64,000 bases of DNA from CAZDWZ01 sp964509425. Lineage in GTDB: Bacteria > Bdellovibrionota_C > UBA2361 > SZUA-149 > CAZDWZ01. Every line of letters starts with the position of its first letter. The first letter of the stretch is position 1. The notes beneath the pieces were generated by a model. The model was given only the letters and a program-made list of their open reading frames with translations. It did no database searches and had not been told where the DNA came from. The stretch lies in the NCBI GenBank assembly GCA_964509425.1, contig CAZDWZ010000012.1:62001-126000 (forward strand). Reading direction: 5' to 3'. Both the position numbers and the translations under genes were made by a program. Below, piece after piece: positions 35,003 to 42,795 of this stretch.

Positions 35003-35629
35003 TTATCCCCGGCAGTAGACCTGCTCCATGAAGCCGTTTTTTAATCGCAATGAGCTTTGAAGAGTGATGCCGGGAAAGGGGCGAGTGATGGTTTCTTGCG
35101 AGCGGAAGACTTTTTGACGTTGTTCAGTGGTGCGTTTCTCAATCTCAATCTTTTGGCCTTCTAGAATCCTGAAGCGGGAAGGCAGTACGGGAAGGGTAGA
35201 GCTGTTTGCTTCGACGACGCTGATGATCACGCTTTCGGAGCTTCGTTCGGCGATGCTCGTCATTAGCAGTTCTGTTTCCTCGGAGGAGATGTAGTTCAGA
35301 AGATCCCAGCAAAGAACGAGATCGAAGGGGCGTGCGGGGTCATGCTCCGAGAGCTTCCCGACGAGAGCCGATATTGGGCTCGGCTCGCCCTCCTGATTCC
35401 GCGCGATGTGGTCACAGAGACCGCCGTAGAGGTCTTGCATGATCAGCTTACAGTGGAACTCGAGGAAGAATGAGATGTTGGCGTTTAAAGCGGGGCCGAG
35501 CTCGAGGACACTCAATCCCGGTTTCTGCTCCAGCTTTCGCCGGATGAGCAACAACCCGCGAGATTCATAAACATAACGAGAATCATCCTCCGCGCCTTGC
35601 GCGGAGGCAGTCGTTCGAAATCGACTCAC
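35003..35629 (-). CDS. Divergent class I methyltransferase-like protein
   Basis: 208 residues, GTG start at 35629 with GGAG upstream. LSVLELGPALNANISFFLE (about 39-57) looks like a SAM motif I, FDLVLCWDLLNYIS (about 101-114) like motif IV with the following helix. The usual GxGxG is replaced by GPALN, so SAM binding is less certain. It may act on small molecules or be a pseudo-enzyme. It is on the same strand as, and downstream of, bactofilin and mreB, but 200 bp with a strong hairpin separate them. Confidence 0.7.
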   Translation of the reverse strand: MSRFRTTASAQGAEDDSRYVYESRGLLLIRRKLEQKPGLSVLELGPALNANISFFLEFHCKLIMQDLYGGLCDHIARNQEGEPSPISALVGKLSEHDPARPFDLVLCWDLLNYISSEETELLMTSIAERSSESVIISVVEANSSTLPVLPSRFRILEGQKIEIEKRTTEQRQKVFRSQETITRPFPGITLQSSLRLKNGFMEQVYCRG

Positions 35630-35769
35630 GGCTTGCGCTCCAGTGGTACTAGTGCTTTCTCCAGGAAGCTAACATAGTCGAGGGTTCAGCGTCGCACCAT
35701 TTTTCTTCTGGAGGACAAATCACTAGAGTTTTGCTGGCTCGGCTTAGCTAAGCACTGCCAAGATTATGC

Positions 35770-35813
35770 TGCCCCGATTATTTCGTAACGGATGTCACGA
35801 AATAATCGGGGCA
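35770..35813. repeat. 17-bp perfect inverted repeat between bactofilin and the methyltransferase gene
   Basis: The arms TGCCCCGATTATTTCGT and ACGAAATAATCGGGGCA are perfectly complementary around a ten-base loop. It lies 18 bp beyond the bactofilin stop on the minus strand, where it could terminate or stabilise that transcript, although no T-run follows. Alternatively it is a miniature mobile element. Confidence 0.7.
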
Positions 35814-35830
35814 CTTGTTCCTAATGAGGA

Positions 35831-36397
35831 CTAGGAATGTATCACATGAGGTGCTTTGAGATCATCCTCATCCGACGATGAGTAGGAAGAGACGCTGTTC
35901 AACTTGTCTGAGGAAGAATAGCTGCTCTTTTCTGCTTTCATTTCGGATTTCATGGGAGCTGGCTCTGGGTTGCCCGATTGAGTGTCGATGCTGCCCTTCA
36001 GCTTCGCGCCATCATCGAGCGAGAGTCGTGGTGCTACGATATCTCCGCACACGCTTCCCGAGCTCGTAACGACAATCTTTTCCGAAGCAGTGATATTGCC
36101 TTCAACGGTGCCTTCTACACGCACCATTCTTGCGGTCACTTCGCCTTTGACGTAGCCGTTCGGTCCGATGACGAGAGTTTGATCGTCAAGCGTGATTTGC
36201 CCATCGATCTCACCATCAAAGGTCATCGGCTCTGCTGCGTGAAGTTCACCGACAATTTTTACCGACGGTCCGATTCGCGAGGCTTGTCCTGGTGCGGCGT
36301 TTACCGGCTGAGGACGGCTGCTGTTTGTTACTTCTCCGAGCGGATGCATCGACGATGAATCGCTCGAATCCATTGATCCTTTTTTCCACATCGACAT
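35831..36397 (-). CDS. Bactofilin (polymer-forming cytoskeletal protein, DUF583)
   Basis: 188 residues, start at 36397 with AAGGAG upstream. The core (about 45-140) has the repeating pattern of short hydrophobic strands of a right-handed beta-helix: VKIVGELHAAEPMTFDGEIDGQITLDDQ..VIGPNGYVKGEVTA..VEGTVEGNITASEKIVVTSSGSVCGDI. The flanking termini are Ser/Gln/Asp-rich and disordered, as in known bactofilins. Bactofilins form filaments on the inner membrane and guide cell shape or wall synthesis. It sits 34 bp from mreB in the same direction, supporting a shared cell-shape role. Confidence 0.95.
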   Translation of the reverse strand: MSMWKKGSMDSSDSSSMHPLGEVTNSSRPQPVNAAPGQASRIGPSVKIVGELHAAEPMTFDGEIDGQITLDDQTLVIGPNGYVKGEVTARMVRVEGTVEGNITASEKIVVTSSGSVCGDIVAPRLSLDDGAKLKGSIDTQSGNPEPAPMKSEMKAEKSSYSSSDKLNSVSSYSSSDEDDLKAPHVIHS

Positions 36398-36431
36398 GGC
36401 TTTCTCCTTGTTAACTTCTTTTCAAAAACGG

Positions 36432-37490
36432 CTAATCGTTGAGGCCGTTTTGAAGTAATATTTTGAAGTCACCGAGATTCTCAGTGATCTTCCCTAATCC
36501 GAGAGCGGTGCAGGTAAGTGGGTCTTCTGCGACACAAACCGGAATTCCAGTTTGCTGCGAAATCGTCTTATCCAGTCCTTTGAGCAGCGCTCCTCCGCCG
36601 ACCAAAGTGATACCGCTATCGAGAATGTCTGATGAGAGTTCTGGCGGGGTGGCTTCCAGAACTTTTCGTACGATACTGATTATGTCTTGAATCGGACGCT
36701 GTATTGCCGCATGGATTTCATGCTCGGAAATCTCAACGGTTTTCGGCAGTCCGTCTCTCAAGTCACGACCGCGCACCGTCGTCTTATGGTTGCCGTTCAG
36801 AACAGCATTCCCGATGCTCAGCTTGATTTCTTCCGCAGATGCCTCGCCGATGTAGAGGTTGTGATTCTCTTTTACGAACTCCACAATCTCGCGGTCGATC
36901 GATTTTCCCGCCGAACGGCTCGAGCGGCTCACGATGATTCCGCCAAGCGAGATCACGGCCACATCGCTGGTGCCGCCGCCGATGTCGACGACCATGGAAC
37001 CTCTTGGGCTGAGGACATCAACCCCCGCACCGAGTGCGGCAGCCATAACTTCTTCGATCAGATAACTTTTTGGAAGATCGGCTCGTGCAGCGAGTTCACT
37101 TGTCGCTCGTCGAGCAATGTCGCTTGCATTCGGCGGCACTCCGATGATTCCAAACGGCTTCATCAGGTGATCATTTCCGTACGCACGGCGAACGAGGTGT
37201 TGCATCATCATCTCGACGGCTCCGGCGTCGGCGACGATACCTTCTTCAATAGGGGAAACCACGCGAATACCGTGTGGAGCGCGGCCAAGCATCTCTTTGG
37301 CCTGTTCGCCCATGGCCAGGAGGCGTTTAGTATGTCCGTTGTGACCTGAAGTGGTGAAGGCAATCACTGAGGGCTGGTTTACGACGAGCCCCTTACCCTT
37401 CGAGTAGACGAGGGTATTAGTCGTTCCGAGGTCGAATCCGAGTCCCCCATAGAATACATTCGATACTTTTTTGCACAGCTGACGAAACAT
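36432..37490 (-). CDS. mreB: Rod-shape-determining protein MreB
   Basis: About 352 residues, actin fold. LGFDLGTTNTLVY (about 17-29) is phosphate loop 1, VVDIGGGTSDVAVISLGG (about 165-182) phosphate loop 2, and GGGALLKGLD (about 299-308) the adenosine site. The start is set at 37490; a longer form to 37553 is possible. MreB directs lateral wall synthesis. It is unusual that mreC and mreD are not adjacent; instead bactofilin follows by 34 bp. The likely promoter lies in the 630-bp region upstream. Confidence 0.97.
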   Translation of the reverse strand: MFRQLCKKVSNVFYGGLGFDLGTTNTLVYSKGKGLVVNQPSVIAFTTSGHNGHTKRLLAMGEQAKEMLGRAPHGIRVVSPIEEGIVADAGAVEMMMQHLVRRAYGNDHLMKPFGIIGVPPNASDIARRATSELAARADLPKSYLIEEVMAAALGAGVDVLSPRGSMVVDIGGGTSDVAVISLGGIIVSRSSRSAGKSIDREIVEFVKENHNLYIGEASAEEIKLSIGNAVLNGNHKTTVRGRDLRDGLPKTVEISEHEIHAAIQRPIQDIISIVRKVLEATPPELSSDILDSGITLVGGGALLKGLDKTISQQTGIPVCVAEDPLTCTALGLGKITENLGDFKILLQNGLND

Positions 37491-38122
37491 TGGACCCACC
37501 GGGGTATTTGTTTGTTTAATGAAATGCGCCCGGCTTCCCTTGCCTAGGCCCATTTCACTGATGAACTGAAGAGTTCTGATGCAGGTATGTCGATTTCGGA
37601 TATGAAATTATTTAGGGATTGACGAAATATTTTCTCAAGAAGTCGCGGAAACTTGAAAATAGTTTCCCGGATGAGCGGGATCAGGCGCTCTCTTGACGCT
37701 AGTCAACCCTTTTATCGGCCAAGCGTACTTACTTGCGCGGGAAAGTAGGGAGAGGAGGAGAGAGTTAGGAGAGGCGAGAGTTTGGACCGCTTTTGGACTG
37801 AGAGGGAAATAGAATGGTCTTCATCGATGGCTGTCGAGGTTCCCAGATCCAATCCTAAGTCAGGTCGCTTCGCAGACACACGGTAAGCGTTTAACTGCTC
37901 TTAAATCACTCAAAAACTTCTTTGAGTTATCTAGCGAGCAACACTCGTCGCCGTCTCCTAGACACATTATGCAGCCGGGACATCGTGGAATTATTCCATT
38001 AGCATTACTGTTTGCTTACTTTAGGTTGGCAGATTGCAATGTATTCCAAAACATCCCCCCGGACAAATTTTGCCCGGCGATTAACGTGCTGAAATCATGG
38101 AAGACTTAAGGATTAGCGAAGC
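37491..38122. other. Long intergenic region between mreB and ppa
   Basis: 632 bp without an ORF of note. A homopurine stretch (about 37739-37785, GGGAAAGTAGGGAGAGG and so on) lies upstream of mreB. A hairpin CCGGACAAATTTTGCCCGG (about 38058) lies downstream of the pyrophosphatase gene and may end its transcript. The rest probably holds the mreB promoter and 5' leader. Confidence 0.4.
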
Positions 38123-38755
38123 TCATCCGCCGGCCCCGGAGGTTGCCTTTAATACCCGATAATCTTCCAGACTCAGCTTTATAACTTGCCGCGCGACCTC
38201 CGCACCGTAGGTTTCGGCAATCTCAACTCGATAAGCACCGCCGCCTGGAATGTCTTTATAGGTCAAAAAGTAGTGCCGAAGTCGGTCGAGTAACGACGGC
38301 GGACAGTCAGAAATATCAGTCCATTGCCCGTAGACGAGGTCCTTCTGCAGAACCGCGATGATCTTGTCGTCTGCCTCATTCTTGTCGATCATCCGCATTC
38401 CACCAATCGGGACCGCTTCGAGGAGGATTCCTCCATGGAGAATCGGTTTCTCGGTGAGCACACAGATGTCGATCGGGTCTCCGTCTCCTTTGATACCCGG
38501 CCGTCCGACCTTCTCCGAGCAAAATTCACCGATGTTCGCTCCGCAGTAGGTTTGGGGGATAAAGCCGTAGAGCGTCGGGCATTGACTCGAATACCGCTGG
38601 GGACGATCGATCTTTAGGTGTCCGGTCTCTTTATCGACCTCGTATTTAACCGAGTCGGTTGGTACAATCTCGATGAACGCATTTACGATCTCGGGAACCT
38701 TCTCTCCGGCGTCGATGCCATGCCAGGGGTGTGCTTTGAATTGATTGAATTGCAT
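38123..38755 (-). CDS. ppa: Inorganic pyrophosphatase (family I)
   Basis: 210 residues, start 38755 with AGGAATTT upstream. It contains the family I signature GDGDPIDICVLTE (about 91-103) with the acidic metal ligands, and the substrate-binding KYEVDKETGHLKIDRPQRYSS region (about 37-57). It hydrolyses pyrophosphate to phosphate, driving biosynthesis. Slightly longer than the usual 175 residues because of an extended C-terminus, as in some eukaryote-like forms. It is divergent from the PrsW gene. Confidence 0.96.
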   Translation of the reverse strand: MQFNQFKAHPWHGIDAGEKVPEIVNAFIEIVPTDSVKYEVDKETGHLKIDRPQRYSSQCPTLYGFIPQTYCGANIGEFCSEKVGRPGIKGDGDPIDICVLTEKPILHGGILLEAVPIGGMRMIDKNEADDKIIAVLQKDLVYGQWTDISDCPPSLLDRLRHYFLTYKDIPGGGAYRVEIAETYGAEVARQVIKLSLEDYRVLKATSGAGG

Positions 38756-38965
38756 ATGAAATTCCTAGCGTAACGAACAATAAAATACAATAACTGAGAC
38801 CAAATTCATCCTTCTCCGGGGCAACGCGAAGAAGCGCATGCCTCCTGGATCGCGCTCGTGGTCCCAAGGCTCCATGCGGTGAGTTCCGATTTTTCAGGTC
38901 ACACAAGTCGCGGCAATTCGACAACTTTTCAGCGGCGATCTTTTCGCTGTCTGCATCGATCCAAC

Positions 38966-40315
38966 ATGGCATTTTATTTCCAATGTGAGCATTGCGGCCG
39001 ACGCATGAAGGTGCCCAACTCGGTCGCCGGTCAGTATATCCGGTGCTTCGACTGTCGCGAAAGAACGATTGTTCCCGCGCTCGAGTCGCCGACCGATGAC
39101 TCGTTGCTGCAGCAGGTCATCAAAGGTCTCGTTCCGAAGTTCGTAAGGAAGGCCTACGTTGCGCTCGAGCCGAAGCTCGAGGTGCTCGCCCCTCCATTTC
39201 ATCCTCCACCGCTTTTCTATTTGCTCTTCGTCTCATTGCTTCTACCGATCCTGGTCTTAAGCAAGACACAAGACGAATTCCAACGGAAGCTGAACGACTA
39301 CGTCCGCTCCGCTGAAGTTGAGCAGAAAGACGGCGATCGAGAAATCAATCTCGACACTCTTTCCAAGACGCTCTCTCAGGAACGGCTTCCCGGTGCGCAC
39401 TTGCAGAGAAGCTCACAGGCACATTGGTTTTATGGGTTTGTCAGTTGGTTCGGCTTTCTGACCATCATCCTTCTACTTTTCGATCGCGGGCAGGCAACTC
39501 TTCTCGAACTCGCGACGGTGGCGCTTTTTACTGCCACTTTTGGAATCGCCGCGCTCCTGTTTCTCCAGACACTTGCATTTGCATCCTTCGGGGCCGTTGG
39601 TGTTGTTGGCCCGTGGTATCTGCTCGTCGTCATTCTACAGATATTTGCTATCGCCTATATCGCGGCGTTTTTTCCAGGTTCGAGCTTTTTGGCGAGTCTC
39701 GGAGGCTTCATCGTTGGTGTCGGGATTTGTGAGGAGTTTTTCAAGGCGGTGCCGATTATCTCTCGGAGCCGGCACATGGAGAAAACTGATTACCACACCG
39801 TCTGTGTCTGGGGCCTCGCGAGCGGTGTCGGTTTTGGAGTTGCTGAATCAATTTTCTATGCGTCCAAGTTTTACAACGGATTTGCGCCCGGCGGGATGTA
39901 TCTTATGCGCTACATATCCTGCGTCGCGCTCCATGCGATCCTCACTGCTTCTGTTGCCCTGATTATCTTCAAAAATGACCGTCTGATTACAAGTCGAAGT
40001 TGGGCGTCTTGGGGTGTCGTTTTGGTTTCCGCGCTCGTACCGTCCGCAGTTTTACACGGACTCTATAATGCTCTCCTGAAGCATCAGCTCACCCCGGTCG
40101 CCATGTTTGTGGCGGTGATCAGCTTCCTTTGGCTTACGCTCCAAATCGAGCTTGCGCACGGACGCGAAGTGCAAGCGGCGCTTGAGCGCGGCGAGGATCC
40201 ATCCGAGCCATTAGAAGGAACTCCGGAGATCTTGGACGCCGAAGGAGAGGACACTTCTGAAGAACCCGAATCCAACTCCGTGGTCGCCGCAATCGAAGGC
40301 GAAGATCGGCAATAA
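38966..40315 (+). CDS. Zinc-ribbon/PrsW-family intramembrane protease fusion
   Basis: About 449 residues from ATG 38966. An N-terminal zinc ribbon CEHCGRRMKVPN..CFDC (about 6-25) resembles the DUF of membrane zinc-ribbon proteins. The C-terminal half has eight or so hydrophobic helices with the PrsW core: GICEEFFKAVPII (two Glu, about 256-268), GVAESIFYASKF (about 294-305), VALHAIL (about 321-327) and VLHGLYNAL (about 362-370). These match the conserved Glu and His residues of PrsW, the protease that releases anti-sigma factors. The tail is acidic. Substrate unknown. A cysteine desulfurase gene follows. Confidence 0.88.
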   Translation: MAFYFQCEHCGRRMKVPNSVAGQYIRCFDCRERTIVPALESPTDDSLLQQVIKGLVPKFVRKAYVALEPKLEVLAPPFHPPPLFYLLFVSLLLPILVLSKTQDEFQRKLNDYVRSAEVEQKDGDREINLDTLSKTLSQERLPGAHLQRSSQAHWFYGFVSWFGFLTIILLLFDRGQATLLELATVALFTATFGIAALLFLQTLAFASFGAVGVVGPWYLLVVILQIFAIAYIAAFFPGSSFLASLGGFIVGVGICEEFFKAVPIISRSRHMEKTDYHTVCVWGLASGVGFGVAESIFYASKFYNGFAPGGMYLMRYISCVALHAILTASVALIIFKNDRLITSRSWASWGVVLVSALVPSAVLHGLYNALLKHQLTPVAMFVAVISFLWLTLQIELAHGREVQAALERGEDPSEPLEGTPEILDAEGEDTSEEPESNSVVAAIEGEDRQ

Positions 40316-40467
40316 TCCCGATTGATTCCTCGGCCATCCTTGCAATTTCCCGCGTTCTAACGTTACAACCCCCCGTTTGATTCGCCGCGGACATCAAGCG
40401 ACCGGCGAAGGAGGAGCTGTTCATTCGAATCGCTCTTTTGCTTGTTCAGAGTGAAACAGGGAACGTC

Positions 40468-41598
40468 ATGAATGTTGTCTATCTTGACCATAACGGCTCG
40501 GCCCCGCTCGCCGCAGAAGTTGTAGAAGCCATGCGGCCGTGGCTTGGCGGGATCCCAGGAAATCCAGCGAGCAGTCACGTATACGGAAAGCAAGGGAAGG
40601 CGGCAATTGAGAATGCGAGACGCCAAGTTTCGCTGCTTTTAGGCTGTCTGCCAGAGGAAATCGTTTTTACTTCCGGTGGTACGGAATCAAACAATCTCGT
40701 GTTGAAGGGACTCGCGGACACGAAGTCGTCCGGACATTTTGTGACCACGGCAGTGGAACATCCTTCAATCCTTCACCCCTTACGATATCTCAAAAAGCGT
40801 GGTTTTGACTTCTCGGTTGCCGGAGTGGATTCCGAAGGCGTGAGTGATGCGGCACAGGTTGCAGAACTCTTTAGGCCCGATACTATTCTGCTCAGCATGA
40901 TGCTCGCAAACAATGAGACCGGCTCGTATCAACCAGTCAAGGAAGCTGCCCGATACGCCCGCAAGAAAGGAATACTGATACACTGCGATGCCGCTCAAGT
41001 TGTCGGGAAAGAAATCGTCAAGGTCGATGATCTCGACGTCGATCTGCTGACGATCTCCGGACATAAACTCAATGCACCAAAAGGTGTCGGCGTTCTCTAC
41101 ATCCGGAAGGGCGTAGTTCTCGAGCCTCTGCTCCACGGTGCCGGCCATGAGTCCGGTATGCGGTCTGGAACTCAGGATGTTTTGGAAATAGTCGGGCTCG
41201 GCGCCGCGGCCGAACGATTTGAGCGAAACTCCGGAGAGATTACCGGGGAGTATTTGAGCCTTCGGAAGTATTTTGAAACCGAGTTGAAAAGCCGCATACC
41301 TGACTTGGCGGTAAACGGACCAAAGGACACGAGACTCGTAAATACGGTAAATTTTGCTTTCCCAAACGTGAAAAGCGGGGAACTCCTCGCCGCTGTTCCG
41401 AATGTCGCGGCTGCCCCGGGAGCAGCTTGCCATAAGGACCACAGCACTCCATCGCACGTGCTTGCAGCTATGGGCATCAGCAACGAGCGCGCCGAATCGA
41501 GCGTACGTTTTTCTCTCGGACATGGGACGACGAAAGAGCAGCTTCACGAGGCAGCGGTGAAACTCGCCGAAGCGTATCTCCGGCTTAGGCGTAATTAG
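40468..41598 (+). CDS. Cysteine desulfurase (IscS/NifS type)
   Basis: About 376 residues; start at ATG 40468 with AGGGAA upstream. A fold-type I PLP enzyme: FTSGGTESNNLVLKGL (about 69-84), HCDAAQ (about 172-177), Schiff-base Lys200 in SGHK, and a catalytic-loop Cys321 in GAACHKDHSTPSHVLAAMG. It removes sulfur from cysteine to form an enzyme persulfide for Fe-S or thiolation. The loop reads ACHKDHSTPS rather than SACSSGAPEPS, a variation seen outside the IscS mainstream. No IscU lies beside it. The convergent Rrf2 regulator gene ends 27 bp away. Confidence 0.93.
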   Translation: MNVVYLDHNGSAPLAAEVVEAMRPWLGGIPGNPASSHVYGKQGKAAIENARRQVSLLLGCLPEEIVFTSGGTESNNLVLKGLADTKSSGHFVTTAVEHPSILHPLRYLKKRGFDFSVAGVDSEGVSDAAQVAELFRPDTILLSMMLANNETGSYQPVKEAARYARKKGILIHCDAAQVVGKEIVKVDDLDVDLLTISGHKLNAPKGVGVLYIRKGVVLEPLLHGAGHESGMRSGTQDVLEIVGLGAAAERFERNSGEITGEYLSLRKYFETELKSRIPDLAVNGPKDTRLVNTVNFAFPNVKSGELLAAVPNVAAAPGAACHKDHSTPSHVLAAMGISNERAESSVRFSLGHGTTKEQLHEAAVKLAEAYLRLRRN

Positions 41599-41625
41599 TC
41601 CCTGCGTCCTCGTTCGGGAGACAAA

Positions 41626-42027
41626 TCAGCAGACGTCGGCGAGGGTGGTTCGCTCAAGTCTGTCCGCCACGGACTGGCGGATATCTTTTAGCAGCTCGAC
41701 TACTTTTTTCTCTTTCTCGATTGGTGTCGGCTCATAGAAATACAAACTGACGGACGTCGACGGTGCCAAAGGACCGTCAAAGAGTCGAACGACTTCTGCC
41801 AACGTGATTTTCTGCGGCGTCCGACTGAGCGAATACCCGCCGTTCTTTCCTTTGACGCTTCGAACGAGGTCGGCTTGTTTTAATGCGTAGAGAATCTGCT
41901 GCAAGAACTGCTTTGGAATTCCTTGAGCGAGAACAATTTCATCAGCGTGAACCAGCTCACCGTCCGGCTTCCGGCCCAGGTATACGAGGGCTAAGATCGC
42001 GTATTCTGTTTTACTCGTCAGTCTCAT
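41626..42027 (-). CDS. Rrf2-family transcriptional regulator
   Basis: About 133 residues; start at 42027 with AGAGG upstream. MRLTSKTEYAILALVYLGR and the winged helix (IPKQFLQQILYALKQADLVRSVKGKNGGYSL) are the Rrf2 hallmarks, and ITLAEVVRLFDG follows. It lacks the three-Cys cluster of IscR, so it is more like CymR, the cysteine-metabolism repressor, than an Fe-S sensor. Its place between cysteine desulfurase and cysteine dioxygenase supports cysteine-related control; this is inference. It is divergent from the dioxygenase, and TTGACTA repeats lie between them. Confidence 0.92.
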   Translation of the reverse strand: MRLTSKTEYAILALVYLGRKPDGELVHADEIVLAQGIPKQFLQQILYALKQADLVRSVKGKNGGYSLSRTPQKITLAEVVRLFDGPLAPSTSVSLYFYEPTPIEKEKKVVELLKDIRQSVADRLERTTLADVC

Positions 42028-42131
42028 TTGCCTCTCTTCGTACCTCCAAACTCTTTGCCCGGAAACGGGAAGCAGAGTTTTTCCATCGCAAGGATTGATC
42101 AAACCGCAAAAGTTCTCTAGTATCCTCACGA

Positions 42132-42146
42132 TTGACTAGTTGACTA
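42132..42146. promoter_or_regulatory. TTGACTA direct repeat between rrf2 and the dioxygenase gene
   Basis: TTGACTA occurs at 42132-42138 and 42140-42146, followed by an AT-rich stretch TAATAAACTAAATAG. One copy could be a -35 element and the pair an Rrf2 site. It lies about 40 bp before the dioxygenase start and about 105 bp before the Rrf2 start. Confidence 0.4.
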
Positions 42147-42186
42147 ACCTAATAAACTAAATAGATTCAGTAAATGGTAGGGCGGT

Positions 42187-42795
42187 ATGGGCTGTAGCAG
42201 TTTTCCCGAGGTGAGTTCCGAGGCGAAGCTTGAATTTGCTTCGGAGGAAAGAGAGCCAACCAACCTCGAGGAATTCCTTTCTGCTCTGGAGGATCTCCCG
42301 TCACAGCCTTCTTTGAAACAGCTTGAAGATGCCGTCCTAAACGCGAACATCACGCTTGCTGACATTTCCAACCACCTCACGTTTGACACTCAAAAATACT
42401 GCCGGACTCGGATCGCGCGATTTCCAAATGTCGAGGTTTTGGTGCTCGGTTGGCTCTCCGGTCAGAAGACTCCGATCCATGACCACGCGGGCTCTGCCTG
42501 TGTGGTGAAAGTGCTTGAAGGGCGGGCGAGCGAAATCACTTACCGCCGGGCCGACTGCGGTATGCTCTATCCGGAGGCCACAGCGCATTATTCTGAAGGG
42601 ACGGTGATGTCGTCGTTTGATGAAGACGTACATCAGGTTGCTAATATGGAAGGCGCCGGAAAGTCTCTCGTAACTCTCCACTGCTATGCTCCGCCGCTTG
42701 ACGAGATGCGGGTATTCCCTCAAGAAGATACTATCTTCACCGGATATCCCGAATTATACCGTCAAGTGATGGAGCGAATAGCAAAGGCAACATGA
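42187..42795 (+). CDS. Cysteine dioxygenase-like cupin
   Basis: 202 residues. A cupin with the three-His iron site: His98 and His100 in HDH, and His149 in DEDVHQ. Arg73 matches the substrate-binding Arg of cysteine dioxygenases. Cys105 and Tyr167 (HCYAPPL) sit where the Cys-Tyr crosslink of eukaryotic CDO forms; most bacterial CDOs have Gly at the Cys position. The enzyme oxidises cysteine to cysteine sulfinate with O2. Its stop overlaps the next start as ATGA, so it is coupled to the FAD protein. Confidence 0.88.
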   Translation: MGCSSFPEVSSEAKLEFASEEREPTNLEEFLSALEDLPSQPSLKQLEDAVLNANITLADISNHLTFDTQKYCRTRIARFPNVEVLVLGWLSGQKTPIHDHAGSACVVKVLEGRASEITYRRADCGMLYPEATAHYSEGTVMSSFDEDVHQVANMEGAGKSLVTLHCYAPPLDEMRVFPQEDTIFTGYPELYRQVMERIAKAT

